DNA from: Rhodanobacter fulvus Jip2
GTDB lineage: Bacteria; Pseudomonadota; Gammaproteobacteria; Xanthomonadales; Rhodanobacteraceae
Direction of reading: 5' to 3'
DNA length: 64,000 nucleotides
NCBI RefSeq assembly: GCF_000264315.1
Contig: NZ_AJXU01000028.1
Span: 334,254 to 398,253, forward strand
This document shows positions 8,769-17,994 of this stretch, piece after piece (the stretch's first letter is position 1; every line of letters begins with the position of its first letter). The notes beneath the pieces are model-generated. The model did not search any database. It worked only from the letters and a program-made list of their open reading frames with translations, and was not told where the DNA came from. A program made the translations under genes and the position numbers.

Positions 8769-9084
8769 ACTGCTGGTTGCCGCCACGCTCGAAGCCGCGC
8801 TGGAAGACGGTGGCTATCACGTGCTGGGACCGGTCGCGACCGTGTCGGCGGCCATCGGCCTGCTGCGGACGTCGCAGCCGGACGTGGCGCTGATCGATTA
8901 TCGCCTGGCCACAACCACCACCGAAACGCTGTTGCCCTCGCTGAAATCGCGGCACATACCGGTTTGCGTGCTGACCGGCTACGGCGCCAGTCAGCTTCCG
9001 GCCGCGTACGCCGGGCTGACGGTGCTGGAAAAGCCGTTCCGCATCCACACCTTGATGGCCGCGCTGAACAAGATAACCATCTGA
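8719..9084 (+). CDS. Single-domain response regulator
   Basis: A stand-alone receiver of 121 residues without an output domain. The acidic pocket is E15/D16, the phosphoacceptor is D60 in ALIDYRL, and T86 and K105 complete the active site, so it should be phosphorylatable. It starts within the 3' end of the HWE kinase gene, with CAGGAG upstream, and is the obvious partner of that kinase. With no output domain it must act by protein-protein contact or as a phosphate sink or relay. Confidence 0.9.
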   Translation: MNAAHPDGPVVMVVEDELLVAATLEAALEDGGYHVLGPVATVSAAIGLLRTSQPDVALIDYRLATTTTETLLPSLKSRHIPVCVLTGYGASQLPAAYAGLTVLEKPFRIHTLMAALNKITI

Positions 9085-9190
9085 TTGCGCTGGGGTGCGG
9101 GCGGCTGTGGGGTGGCTGGCACACGGCGCCGCCGCTGCGTATGCTGGATCTCCCCAGGGGAATGCCGCCAGCGCGGCAGAGGGCGCTCAA

Positions 9191-9586
9191 ATGGACATGA
9201 CAGGGTTGCGCGTCATGGTTTTCGAGGACGATTTTCTGCTCGCCGGCACGCTTGCCGACGTGCTGGCGCGGTTGGGCTGCATAGTAGTTCGCTGCATCGC
9301 CACGTTCGACCTGGCGATGGAAGCAGCGGACACGGAAAGCTTCGATGTCGCCGTGGTCGACCTGCAATTGCAGGGCATCACGGCATTCCCGTTGCTGGAC
9401 CGCCTGGCCGAGCGCGGCATTCCCGGCATCATCGCCAGTTGCCGCTCCAGGGTGGAGATTCCACCACGCTACACGTCGATCCCGGCGATCTCCAAGCCCT
9501 ACACCGCGAACGAACTGCGCCGCGCGATCGACGTCGCTTGTGGTGCCGAATCCGCGCGCGAATCCGCGGGCGATTCGCTCGACTGA
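9191..9586 (+). CDS. Second single-domain response regulator
   Basis: A receiver domain of 131 residues. It has the pocket FEDD (E12/D13/D14 region), D57 in AVVDLQL and K102 in SKPYT; the usual Thr/Ser position is the serine in IIASCRS. A short acidic tail follows. The start at 9191 follows GAGGG. It lies 106 bp after the first regulator in the same direction and probably belongs to the same signalling set. It could compete for the kinase or form a branched relay. Confidence 0.87.
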   Translation: MDMTGLRVMVFEDDFLLAGTLADVLARLGCIVVRCIATFDLAMEAADTESFDVAVVDLQLQGITAFPLLDRLAERGIPGIIASCRSRVEIPPRYTSIPAISKPYTANELRRAIDVACGAESARESAGDSLD

Positions 9587-9650
9587 ACCGCGCCGCATTG
9601 ATGTCCGAAAACGGCGAGTCTGCACCGGTGCGCGGTGCTAGCCTGCGCAC

Positions 9651-11153
9651 ATGGACATCACCTCATCCCTGCCCGACCCGCACATCTGCGAACAGGCCCG
9701 GCTCAGCCGCGACGCGCGTTTCGACGGGCTGTTTTTCACTGCCGTCAGCAGCACCGGCATCTATTGCCGACCGGTATGCCCGGCGCCCGTGCCGAAGCGG
9801 GCGAACGTGCGCTATTACGCGAATGCAGCCGCGGCCGAAGCGGCCGGGTTCCGTCCCTGTCTGCGTTGCCGGCCGGAGCTTTCGCCGGGCAACGATCAAT
9901 GGCAGCGCGGCGACCACGTTGTGGCGCGTGCGCTGAAGCTGATCGAAAGCGGCGCGCTGGAGGAAAGCTCGCTGCCGCAACTGGCCACCCACGTCGGCGT
10001 CGGTGCGCGTCAATTGCGGCGGCTGTTCGTGGAGCGCGTCGGTGCGCCGCCGATCAGCGTGCACACCACGCGGCGGTTGTTGTTCGCGAAGCAATTGCTG
10101 ACGGAAACCGCGCTGCCGGTAACCGAGGTGGCGTTGGCGTCGGGTTTCCGCAGCCTGCGCCGCTTCAACGCCGCGTTCGCCCAGGCGAACCGCATCGCGC
10201 CACGCGAACTGCGCCGCCACCCACGCGCGGCCGCCGGCGACGCGCTGGTGCTGCGGCTGGGCTACCGGCCACCGTACGCGTTCGGTGAGCTGCTGGCGTT
10301 CCTGCGCACGCGCGCCATGCCCGGCGTGGAGCGCGTGGATGACGACAGCTATGCGCGCGTGTTCGGCCCGGCTGACGCGCCGGGCTGGCTGCGGCTCAGT
10401 GCGTGGCCGGGCGAGCATGCGCTGCGCTTGCAACTGCATTGCCCGCAATCGAGCCAGTTGCTTGGCGTGGTGACCACGCTGCGGCGGATGTTCGACCTGG
10501 ACGCGAACCCGCAAGTCATCGCCGATACGCTGCGTGACGACGCCATCCTCGGCCCGCTGCTGGCACGCCGGCCAGGCCTGCGCCTGCCCGGCGGCTGGGA
10601 TGGTTTCGAGATTGCGGTGCGCGCGATCCTGGGTCAGCAGATCAGCGTGGCGGCGGCGCGCACGCTGGCCACACGCATCGTGCAGCGCTGGGGCCAGCCC
10701 CTGGCGGAAGCGCCGATGCCGGGGTTGGAGCGATTGTTCCCCACGCCGGAAGTGCTGGCGCAGGCGGAGCTGCGCGAAGTCGGCCTCACCACCGCGCGCG
10801 CCGCCACCGTGCGCGGCATGGCGCAGGCCTTGCTGGACGGGCGCGTGGACTTTCGTGCGGATCAGTCGCTGGACGAATTCGTGGCCCGCTGGGTTGCCCT
10901 GCCCGGCATCGGCGAATGGACGGCGCACTACATGGCCATGCGCGCACTGAGCGAACCGGACGCGTTCCCTGCCGCCGACCTGATCCTGCGCCGCGCCGCC
11001 ACCACCGACCCGACCCCGCTGAGCACGAAAGCGCTCAGCCAGCGCGCCGAGGCGTGGCGACCCTGGCGCGCGTACACCGTGATCCACCTGTGGCGCGGCA
11101 CGACGGATGCGCCGCCCGCGCTGCGTTCGAAGAAATCGGAGAAAACCCCATGA
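9651..11153 (+). CDS. alkA: Ada-N/AraC/AlkA fusion: DNA-3-methyladenine glycosylase II with regulatory N-terminus
   Basis: A protein of 500 residues in three parts. Residues 1-80 form an Ada-type zinc domain with C39, C43, C70 and C73 ([10 protein letters not shown] and PCLRC); C39 matches the residue that accepts methyl groups from phosphotriesters in Ada. Residues 85-190 form an AraC-type helix-turn-helix. From about 200 on is an AlkA glycosylase with the AILGQQISV segment, a hairpin around [11 protein letters not shown] and catalytic D443 in [11 protein letters not shown]. It should sense alkylation, activate transcription and excise alkylated bases. Its stop overlaps the start of ogt (ATGA), so the two form an adaptive-response operon. 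Confidence 0.94.
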   Translation: MDITSSLPDPHICEQARLSRDARFDGLFFTAVSSTGIYCRPVCPAPVPKRANVRYYANAAAAEAAGFRPCLRCRPELSPGNDQWQRGDHVVARALKLIESGALEESSLPQLATHVGVGARQLRRLFVERVGAPPISVHTTRRLLFAKQLLTETALPVTEVALASGFRSLRRFNAAFAQANRIAPRELRRHPRAAAGDALVLRLGYRPPYAFGELLAFLRTRAMPGVERVDDDSYARVFGPADAPGWLRLSAWPGEHALRLQLHCPQSSQLLGVVTTLRRMFDLDANPQVIADTLRDDAILGPLLARRPGLRLPGGWDGFEIAVRAILGQQISVAAARTLATRIVQRWGQPLAEAPMPGLERLFPTPEVLAQAELREVGLTTARAATVRGMAQALLDGRVDFRADQSLDEFVARWVALPGIGEWTAHYMAMRALSEPDAFPAADLILRRAATTDPTPLSTKALSQRAEAWRPWRAYTVIHLWRGTTDAPPALRSKKSEKTP

Positions 11154-11677
11154 AAACCCCGACCGACACGATTCACCACGACGAGATGACCAGCCCGGTC
11201 GGTCGCCTGCAACTGGTGGCGGACGCCGATGGGCTGCGCGGCATCTGGTTCGAGCACGAGCGTGATCCACTGGTTATCCCGCCGCACTGGATCCGCGTAA
11301 CCGCGGCACACGCCTCGACGCCGATCGCCATGGCTCGCGCGCAGCTGACGGAATACTTCGCCGGCAAACGCCGCCGGTTCGACCTGCCGCTGCATCCGAT
11401 AGGCACCCCGTTCCAGCTTGAGGTGTGGGAGGAACTGGCGCGCATCCCCTACGGCGTCACGATCAGCTACGCGGACCTGGCCACCCGCATCGGCCGGCCT
11501 CGCGCCATGCGGGCGGTAGGCGCCGCGAACGGCCGCAACCCGTTGCCGATCATCGTGCCGTGTCACCGCGTCATCGGCCGCGATGGCAGCCTCACCGGCT
11601 TCAGCGGCGGGGTGGAAATCAAGCGTCTGTTGCTGGACCACGAACGCGCGGCGCCGGCTGGCGATTTGTTCGCGTAG
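11150..11677 (+). CDS. ogt: Methylated-DNA--[protein]-cysteine S-methyltransferase
   Basis: A suicide repair protein of 175 residues that removes alkyl groups from O6-guanine. The active-site cysteine is C138 in [10 protein letters not shown], preceded by the DNA-binding segment [21 protein letters not shown] and the PYGVTISY element. It is translationally coupled to the Ada/AlkA fusion gene by a 4-bp overlap. Together they supply the functions that E. coli splits between ada, alkA and ogt. Confidence 0.95.
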   Translation: MKTPTDTIHHDEMTSPVGRLQLVADADGLRGIWFEHERDPLVIPPHWIRVTAAHASTPIAMARAQLTEYFAGKRRRFDLPLHPIGTPFQLEVWEELARIPYGVTISYADLATRIGRPRAMRAVGAANGRNPLPIIVPCHRVIGRDGSLTGFSGGVEIKRLLLDHERAAPAGDLFA

Positions 11678-11695
11678 CTTCTTGCGGGAGCGGCT

Positions 11696-12145
11696 TCACC
11701 CGCCGCTGTTTGCCGGCGCTGGCGCCGGCGGCGGCACCGGCACGCCCCAGTAGCGATCGATCAGGCTTTGCTGCTGAGCGCGATCACGGTCGCGTCGCGC
11801 ATCGTCCGCACGGTCGAACTGCCGGCCGGCGGACGGGTTGTTCGCATAGGGCTGCCGGGCCACGTCCGACACGCTCTGCTGCAGTTGCCCGCGCAGCTGG
11901 CTTTGCTGGAACTCCTTGCGCAGTTGCTGTTGCTGCACCTGCTGCTGGAATTGCAGATTGGGCCGCGGCGGGATGGGTGCTACCCGCAGCGGCGGCGCGG
12001 TTCTGGGAACAGGTGGCGTGGTCGGTTTGTGCTGCACGGCTTGTTGCGGCGCGGCCAGAGCCATACCCAGCGGCAGCGCCAGGCCGAGGCCGGCGAGCCA
12101 GCGGATACGTGCATCAAGACGGGTGTGTAGCCATGTCATGGTCAT
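11696..12145 (-). CDS. Hypothetical exported Gln/Pro-rich protein
   Basis: A protein of 149 residues. A hydrophobic N-terminal segment (about 15-31, ending LAAPQQ) looks like a signal peptide; two further Met codons lie near the start. The mature part is proline-rich (40-63), then glutamine-rich (64-92, QFQQQVQQQQLRKEFQQ) and charged (105-128), with a PVPPPAPAP tail. Such composition suggests an extended or coiled periplasmic protein. I do not recognise a family. It is divergent from the phosphodiesterase gene and convergent with ogt. Confidence 0.6.
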   Translation of the reverse strand: MTMTWLHTRLDARIRWLAGLGLALPLGMALAAPQQAVQHKPTTPPVPRTAPPLRVAPIPPRPNLQFQQQVQQQQLRKEFQQSQLRGQLQQSVSDVARQPYANNPSAGRQFDRADDARRDRDRAQQQSLIDRYWGVPVPPPAPAPANSGG

Positions 12146-12197
12146 GCATCTGCGCGATCATGGAGGAATCGTTCCGCTCCATTTTCAGGCATTGCAC

Positions 12198-13466
12198 ATG
12201 AACATCCTGTTTCGCCTGCTGTGCGCGCTGCTGCTGGCGCTCGGCGCCGGCTGCGCCACGCAGCCGCCCAGCGCGGACAAAACCGCCAGTGCGCATCCGC
12301 TCCTGCTGATCTCGATCGACGGCTACCGTCCCGACTACCTCACGCGCGGCCTGAGCCCGACGCTGGCGATGCTGGCGCGCGATGGCGTGCGCGCGCAGTC
12401 GATGCAGCCCTCGTTTCCGTCGCTGACGTTTCCCAACCACTACACGCTGGTCACCGGCTTGCGCCCGGATCACCACGGCGTGGTCAACAACACCATGTTC
12501 GATCCCCAATTGGGCAAGTTTTCGCTGGGCAACCGGCAGGCGGTGAGCGACGGCCGCTGGTGGGATCAGGGCACACCGATCTGGGAGACCGCCGACCGCC
12601 ACGGCCTGCGCACCGCCACCATGTTCTGGCCCGGTTCGGAAGCGGATATCCACGGCCACCATCCGGATTACTGGAAGCCGTACGACGGCGCCGTCACACC
12701 CGACCAGCGCGTGGATCAGGTGCTGGCATGGCTGGATCTGCCCGCGAACCAGCGGCCAGGTTTTCTCACCCTGTATTTCGATGGCGTTGACCACGCCGGC
12801 CACCGTTACGGCCCGGATTCACCGCAGGTGGACGACGCGCTGCGCGGTACCGATGCCGCGCTGGCGCGCTTGGTGAAGGGTCTGCGGCAGCGCGGCCTGT
12901 TCAACCGCGTCAACCTGATCGTGCTGTCCGACCACGGCATGGCCAGCGTGCCGCTGCAGAACAGCGTGCTGATCGACAAGCTGATCCCGCTGGACCAGGT
13001 GCAAACCGTGAGCCTCGGCGTGCTGGCCGGCTTCAATGCGTTGTCCGATTCGCCTGCCGCGCAGGCCGCGTTCGCCCGTATCGAGACGAAGCTGGAACAA
13101 CCTCAACCGAACATGGATTGCTGGGACAAGACGCGCGTACCGGCACGGCTGGCCTATGGCCACAACGCCCGCGTGCCGCAGCTGCTGTGTTCGGCGCACG
13201 TGGGCTGGCGCATCACCACCACCGCGTACCTGGCCAGCCACAAGGGCCGCGTCAGCGTGGGCGAGCACGGCTACGACAATGCCGCGCCCGCGATGCAGGC
13301 ATTGTTCGTGGCGCACGGGCCGGATTTCCGCCCTGGCATCACCACGGCGCCGTTCGCGAACGTCGACGTCTATCCGCTGATGGCGCATCTGCTGGGTCTT
13401 CCGGCGTTGCCGAACGACGGCGACTATGCGGCGGTGCAAGACATGTTACGCCCCGCAGCGCGCTGA
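12198..13466 (+). CDS. Nucleotide pyrophosphatase/phosphodiesterase (NPP, alkaline phosphatase superfamily), lipoprotein
   Basis: A protein of 422 residues with a lipobox LLALGAGC at Cys19, so it is probably anchored in the outer membrane or periplasm. The two-zinc site of the NPP family can be read off: D41 (ISIDGYRPDY), nucleophile T77 (PSLTFPNHY), D198 and H202 (FDGVDHAGH), D245/H246 (LSDHGM) and H357 (GEHGYDN). NPPs split nucleotide or phospholipid-type phosphodiesters outside the cytoplasm. It stands alone between a divergent hypothetical gene and mfd. Substrate is not predictable from sequence. Confidence 0.9.
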   Translation: MNILFRLLCALLLALGAGCATQPPSADKTASAHPLLLISIDGYRPDYLTRGLSPTLAMLARDGVRAQSMQPSFPSLTFPNHYTLVTGLRPDHHGVVNNTMFDPQLGKFSLGNRQAVSDGRWWDQGTPIWETADRHGLRTATMFWPGSEADIHGHHPDYWKPYDGAVTPDQRVDQVLAWLDLPANQRPGFLTLYFDGVDHAGHRYGPDSPQVDDALRGTDAALARLVKGLRQRGLFNRVNLIVLSDHGMASVPLQNSVLIDKLIPLDQVQTVSLGVLAGFNALSDSPAAQAAFARIETKLEQPQPNMDCWDKTRVPARLAYGHNARVPQLLCSAHVGWRITTTAYLASHKGRVSVGEHGYDNAAPAMQALFVAHGPDFRPGITTAPFANVDVYPLMAHLLGLPALPNDGDYAAVQDMLRPAAR

Positions 13467-13573
13467 ACGGATCGCGCGGCACGCTACACTTGCACGCTTG
13501 TCTCCACGCATCGCCGCGCGTGCGGGCGTGCCCGCGTCACCGGGCACGCTGACGCCAGCGGCAAGATTCTTCT

Positions 13574-16500
13574 ATGTCGAAAGCCCTGCCGCACCCGCCC
13601 CTGCCTACCACGCCGAAACAGCGCCGCTACTGGACGCCGCCGGATGGCTCGGCGCGCGCCCTGCTGATCGCCGAAACGGCGCGCTCGCACACCGGCCTGG
13701 TGGTGGCGGTAACCCGCGACACCCAGCGCGCCCGGGCGCTGGAAGACGAGCTGCGCATATTCGGCGGCGCGCTGCCGGTGCTGCATTTCCCCGACTGGGA
13801 AACCCTGCCCTACGACGCGTTCAGCCCGCATCCGGAAATCGTGTCGCAGCGCATCGCCACGCTGTACCAGCTGCCATCCACCCAGCGCGGCGTGCTGGTG
13901 GTACCGGTGGCCACGCTGATGCAGCGCATCGCGCCGCGCAGCCACATCACCGGCGCTGGCCTGGTGCTGGACAAGGGCCAGAAGCTGGACCTGGCGCACG
14001 AGCAGCGGCGGCTGGAAGCGTCCGGCTACCGCCACGTGCCGCAGGTGGCCGAACCGGGCGATTTCGCGGTGCGTGGCGCGCTGATCGACATCTACCCGAT
14101 GGGCAGCGACGAGCCGTACCGTATCGAGCTGTTCGATGACGAAGTGGAATCGATCCGCAGCTTCGACCCCGAGAGCCAGCGCTCGCAACAGCAGGTGGAA
14201 AGGATCGAACTGCTGCCCGCGCGCGAATTCCCGCTCACCGAGGAATCGGCCAAGACGTTCCGCAGCAACCTGCGCGAGCGCTTCCCCATCGACGTGCGCC
14301 GCTGCCCGCTGTACCAGGACATCAAGGAAGGCGTGACGCCCGGCGGCATCGAGTACTACCTGCCGCTGTTTTTCGAACAAACCGCCACCTTGTTCGACTA
14401 CCTCGCCGACGATGCGTTGTTCGTGCTGGGTGAAGGCGTGGGCGAAGCCGCCGACCAGTTCTGGGCGCAGACCGCCGAGCGCTACGACCAGCGCGCCCAC
14501 GACATCGAACGTCCGGTATTGCCGCCGGCCGAGCTGTACCTGCCGCCGGAGCAATGGCGCGCCCAGCTCAACAAGCGGCTGCGGGTGGAAGTGGTCGAAC
14601 CGGGGCACGAGCATGCCGTGGCCGTGGGCACGCAGCCCGCGCCGGATGTGCCGCTCAATCGCAAGGGCGAGGAACCGGGCACGTCGCTGCGGCATTTCCT
14701 GGCCAGCTACAAGGGCCGCGTGCTGATCGCCGCCGATTCGGCGGGGCGGCGCGAGGCGTTGATCGAGACGCTGGCTGCTGCGGGGTTGAAGCCGCAGAAT
14801 GTGGAAAGCTGGGCTGACTTTCTCCTCCCCCTGCCTGCAGGGGGAGGTCGGGAGGGGGTTGCCCGCGCTGGCGGGGAAGCTGAAGCAAAATCAAAAGCAC
14901 CCCTCCCCAGCCCTCCCCTGCAAGCAGGAGAGGGAGCCAATGTCGCCACCGCTGAGGCGGGAGCGAAGTTCGCCATCACCATTGCCGGGCTCGAGCAGGG
15001 TTTCGCACTTACCAAGCCCGCCATCACCGTGCTCACCGAGCGCGAGCTCTACGGCGAACGCGTTCGCAGCGAGCGCGACCGCAAGCGCCGCCGCGGCACC
15101 GCGCGCGATCCGGAAAGCATCATCCGCGATCTCACCGAGCTCACCATCGGCGCGCCGATCGTGCACGTCGATCACGGCGTGGGCCGCTACCAGGGCCTGG
15201 TGTCAATGGATGTGGGCGGCATGGATGGCGAGTTCCTCACCATCGAATACGCCAAGGGCGACAAGCTGTACGTGCCGGTGGCGCAACTGGGCCTGGTCAG
15301 CCGCTACTCCGGCACCGCGCCGGAGCTGGCACCGCTGCATTCGCTGGGCGGCGATGCGTGGGAGCGCGCGCGCAAGAAAGCCGCCGAAAAAGTGCGCGAC
15401 GTGGCCGCCGAGTTGCTGGCGATCTACGCTCAGCGCGAGGCGCGCGGCGGCGAGTCGCTACCGATCGACCGGCAGTTGGTGGAGGAATTCGGCCGCGCGT
15501 TCCCGTTCGAGGAAACGCCCGACCAGGAAAGTGCGATCGAAGCCGTGCTGAATGATCTGGCCGCGCCGCGCGCGATGGACCGGGTGATCTGCGGCGACGT
15601 GGGTTTCGGCAAAACCGAAGTCGCCCTGCGCGCTGCGTTCGCCGCCGCCACCGCCGGCCGCCAGGTGGCCGTGCTGGTGCCCACCACGCTGCTGGCGCAG
15701 CAGCATTACCGCAACTTCGCCGACCGCTTCGCCGACTGGCCCGTGCGCGTGGACGTGCTGTCGCGCTTCAAGTCCACCAAGGAAGTGAACGAGGCGCTGA
15801 AGCGGCTGGCCGACGGCCAGATCGACGTAATCGTGGGCACGCACAAGCTGCTGATGCCCGACGTGAAGTTCAAGAATCTCGGCCTGGTGATCGTGGACGA
15901 GGAGCAGCGTTTCGGCGTGCGCCAGAAGGAACAGCTGAAAAAGCTGCGCGCCGAAGTCGACCTGCTGACGATGACCGCCACGCCGATCCCGCGCACCTTG
16001 AACATGGCCATGGCCGGCCTGCGCGATCTGTCGTTGATCGCCACCCCGCCCGCGCACCGCACCGCCGTGCGCACCTTCATCGCGGCGTGGGACCCGGCCA
16101 CCATCCGCGAGGCGTTGCAGCGCGAGCTGTCGCGCGGCGGCCAGGTGTATTTCCTGCATAACGAGGTGCAGAGCATCGAACGCAGCGTGCGCGAGCTGGA
16201 GGAGCTGGTGCCCGAGGCGCGCATCCGCATCGCCCACGGCCAGATGCCCGAGCGCGAGCTGGAAAGCGTGATGGCCGATTTCCACCGCCAGCGCTTCAAC
16301 GTGCTGGTGTGCACCACGATCATCGAAACCGGCATCGACATTCCCACCGCCAACACCATCATCATCGACCGCGCCGACCGTTTCGGTTTGGCGCAATTGC
16401 ACCAATTGCGCGGCCGCGTGGGCCGCTCGCACCATCGCGCCTATGCCTACCTGGTGGTGCCCGACCGCAAGTCGATCACCGCCGACGCGCAGAAGCGGCT

Positions 16501-17158
16501 GGAAGCGCTGGCCTCGCTGGAAGAACTGGGCGCGGGCTTCACCCTGGCCACGCACGACCTGGAAATCCGCGGCGCGGGCGAGCTGCTGGGCGACGAACAA
16601 TCCGGCCAGATCCAGGAGATCGGTTTCGGCCTGTACACCGAATTGCTGGACCGCGCGGTGCGCGCGCTGAAGTCGGGCAAGATCCCCGATTTCGATCTCA
16701 GCAGCGAACACGAAACCGAAGTGGAACTGCACCTGCCGGTGCTGATCCCCGACGACTACCTGCCCGACGTGCACACCCGCCTGACCCTGTACAAGCGCAT
16801 CGCCAGCGCCCGCAACGACGCCGACCTGCGCGATCTGCAAGTGGAAATGATCGACCGCTTCGGCCTGTTGCCGCCGCCCACCAAGCAGCTGTTCGCGGTG
16901 GCCACGCTGAAACTCATGGCCACGCCGCTGGGCATCCGCAAGCTGGATCTGGGCGCGGCCGGCGGGCGCATCGTGTTCCGCGAAAAACCCGAAGTGGACC
17001 CGATGACCATCATCAACCTGATCCAGCGCCAGCCGCGCATCTACAAGCTGGATGGACAGGACAAGCTGAAGATCATCATGGATCTGCCGGGCGCGACGGA
17101 ACGTGCGCGGGCTGCGCAGGATCTGCTGGTGACATTGGGTGCGCGGCGGCCGGGCTGA
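13574..17158 (+). CDS. mfd: Transcription-repair coupling factor Mfd
   Basis: Mfd displaces stalled RNA polymerase and recruits UvrA. At 1194 residues it is longer than the usual 1140-1170. It shows the UvrB-homology N-terminus, the polymerase-interaction segment (VHVDHGVGRYQGL, near 530), helicase motif I GDVGFGKTEVAL (about 672), DEEQRFGV (about 775), TATPIPRTL, the TRG motif region and the C-terminal D7 domain. The oddity is a glycine/proline-rich stretch at about 417-454 encoded by an intact REP-like repeat (14824-14934) that keeps the reading frame. The insertion falls in the linker before the polymerase-interaction domain, so the protein may still work. Confidence 0.97.
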   Translation: MSKALPHPPLPTTPKQRRYWTPPDGSARALLIAETARSHTGLVVAVTRDTQRARALEDELRIFGGALPVLHFPDWETLPYDAFSPHPEIVSQRIATLYQLPSTQRGVLVVPVATLMQRIAPRSHITGAGLVLDKGQKLDLAHEQRRLEASGYRHVPQVAEPGDFAVRGALIDIYPMGSDEPYRIELFDDEVESIRSFDPESQRSQQQVERIELLPAREFPLTEESAKTFRSNLRERFPIDVRRCPLYQDIKEGVTPGGIEYYLPLFFEQTATLFDYLADDALFVLGEGVGEAADQFWAQTAERYDQRAHDIERPVLPPAELYLPPEQWRAQLNKRLRVEVVEPGHEHAVAVGTQPAPDVPLNRKGEEPGTSLRHFLASYKGRVLIAADSAGRREALIETLAAAGLKPQNVESWADFLLPLPAGGGREGVARAGGEAEAKSKAPLPSPPLQAGEGANVATAEAGAKFAITIAGLEQGFALTKPAITVLTERELYGERVRSERDRKRRRGTARDPESIIRDLTELTIGAPIVHVDHGVGRYQGLVSMDVGGMDGEFLTIEYAKGDKLYVPVAQLGLVSRYSGTAPELAPLHSLGGDAWERARKKAAEKVRDVAAELLAIYAQREARGGESLPIDRQLVEEFGRAFPFEETPDQESAIEAVLNDLAAPRAMDRVICGDVGFGKTEVALRAAFAAATAGRQVAVLVPTTLLAQQHYRNFADRFADWPVRVDVLSRFKSTKEVNEALKRLADGQIDVIVGTHKLLMPDVKFKNLGLVIVDEEQRFGVRQKEQLKKLRAEVDLLTMTATPIPRTLNMAMAGLRDLSLIATPPAHRTAVRTFIAAWDPATIREALQRELSRGGQVYFLHNEVQSIERSVRELEELVPEARIRIAHGQMPERELESVMADFHRQRFNVLVCTTIIETGIDIPTANTIIIDRADRFGLAQLHQLRGRVGRSHHRAYAYLVVPDRKSITADAQKRLEALASLEELGAGFTLATHDLEIRGAGELLGDEQSGQIQEIGFGLYTELLDRAVRALKSGKIPDFDLSSEHETEVELHLPVLIPDDYLPDVHTRLTLYKRIASARNDADLRDLQVEMIDRFGLLPPPTKQLFAVATLKLMATPLGIRKLDLGAAGGRIVFREKPEVDPMTIINLIQRQPRIYKLDGQDKLKIIMDLPGATERARAAQDLLVTLGARRPG
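14824..14934. repeat. REP-like double hairpin inserted in frame within mfd
   Basis: Hairpin one is CCTCCCCCTGC, CT, GCAGGGGGAGG (14824-14847), a perfect 11-bp stem. Hairpin two is CCCTCCCCTGC, AA, GCAGGAGAGGG (14911-14934), with one mismatch. Between them GGTCGGGAGGGG and CCCCTCCCCAGCC also pair. The layout matches the intergenic copy at 29684-29788 and is related to 19967-20159. Its 111 bp equal 37 codons, so it is translated without a stop. Confidence 0.88.
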
Positions 17159-17184
17159 ATCGCACCGACAACGGTGCCGCCCCA

Positions 17185-17262
17185 TGTGCGAGCGACTTCA
17201 GTCGCGATGCTCTCGGCTTGTCGCCTGGAGGCAAGAGCATCGCGGCTGAAGCCGCTCCCACA
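17185..17262. repeat. Inverted pair of REP sequences (BIME-like)
   Basis: One 29-bp unit reads TGTGCGAGCGACTTCAGTCG onward (17185-17213). A near-perfect reverse copy, AGAGCATCGCGGCTGAAGCC onward, occupies 17234-17262. The unit is the GGAGCGGCTTCAGCCGCGA type of REP common in pseudomonads and xanthomonads. It lies between the convergent mfd and HAD phosphatase genes, where it may stabilise or end both transcripts. Confidence 0.85.
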
Positions 17263-17334
17263 GGTGCAAATGCATGGGCGACGGTTCGGGAAGGCAAGAA
17301 GCCACGGCGATCTGCACTTCTGCCGCTCAGACTC

Positions 17335-17994
17335 CTAGGGTTCGGCAATCGTCGCCGCCGGCGCGAGCAAGCCAGCCAGTTCGTTCGGGTCGGCCGCGAT
17401 CGCCGTCGCGCCGGCCAGCGTCAACTCCTCGCGGCTGCCGAAACCCCACAGCACGCCGAGGCCGCGAACCCCGTTCGCTACCGCCCCTTCCATGTCGAAA
17501 CGGCGGTCGCCGATCATCACCGCGTGTTCCGGCACGCAGCGGAAATCGGCCAGCGCGGCACCGATCATCGACGCCTTCTCGCAATGCGGGTTGCCCGGCT
17601 CGGGGCCGTAGACGTGCTGGAACGCATCGCCGAACGGAAGGCTCTCGACGATCGGCAAAGCGTGCAGCCGCGGCTTGCTGGTGACCACCGCCAGCGTGTG
17701 GCCGGCGGCCTGCAGGCCATCGATCAAGCGCGCCACGTCGGGATACACCGCGTGTTCGCGCCAGCCGATCGCCTTGAAGCGGTCGTGGTAGTGATCGATG
17801 GCGAGCGCGACTTTCGCCGCGTCGTTGTCCATCAGCGCGGCAAAGCCCTGGTGCAGCGGTGGGCCGATCCAGTCGCGCAATACCTCGGGCGTGGGCGCGG
17901 TCACGTCCATCTGCGCCAGCGCGTGCCGGATGCAGCTGAAGATGCCCAGCTCGGAATCGATCAGGGTGCCGTCGAGGTCGAACAGGCAAAGCAT
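17335..17994 (-). CDS. HAD-superfamily phosphatase, phosphoglycolate phosphatase-like
   Basis: A protein of 219 residues starting [17 protein letters not shown]. It carries motif I DLDGT (nucleophile Asp and acid/base Asp), motif II TSKPRL with the conserved Thr/Ser, the motif III lysine EKASMI, and motif IV MIGDRRFDM. The cap is the helical type of subfamily IA. Its start overlaps the stop of pgk by one base (TAATG), so it is co-expressed with glycolysis. Dephosphorylation of 2-phosphoglycolate or another small phosphoester is plausible but unproven. Confidence 0.85.
   Translation of the reverse strand: MLCLFDLDGTLIDSELGIFSCIRHALAQMDVTAPTPEVLRDWIGPPLHQGFAALMDNDAAKVALAIDHYHDRFKAIGWREHAVYPDVARLIDGLQAAGHTLAVVTSKPRLHALPIVESLPFGDAFQHVYGPEPGNPHCEKASMIGAALADFRCVPEHAVMIGDRRFDMEGAVANGVRGLGVLWGFGSREELTLAGATAIAADPNELAGLLAPAATIAEP

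Noticed and set aside
9663..11270. 535-residue frame opposite the alkA fusion gene
   Set aside because: Antisense shadow; the alkA reading has clear motifs and codon use, the antisense has none.
14820..14940. Intein or intron within mfd
   Set aside because: The insertion is only 37 codons, lacks splicing motifs, and matches intergenic REP-like repeats.
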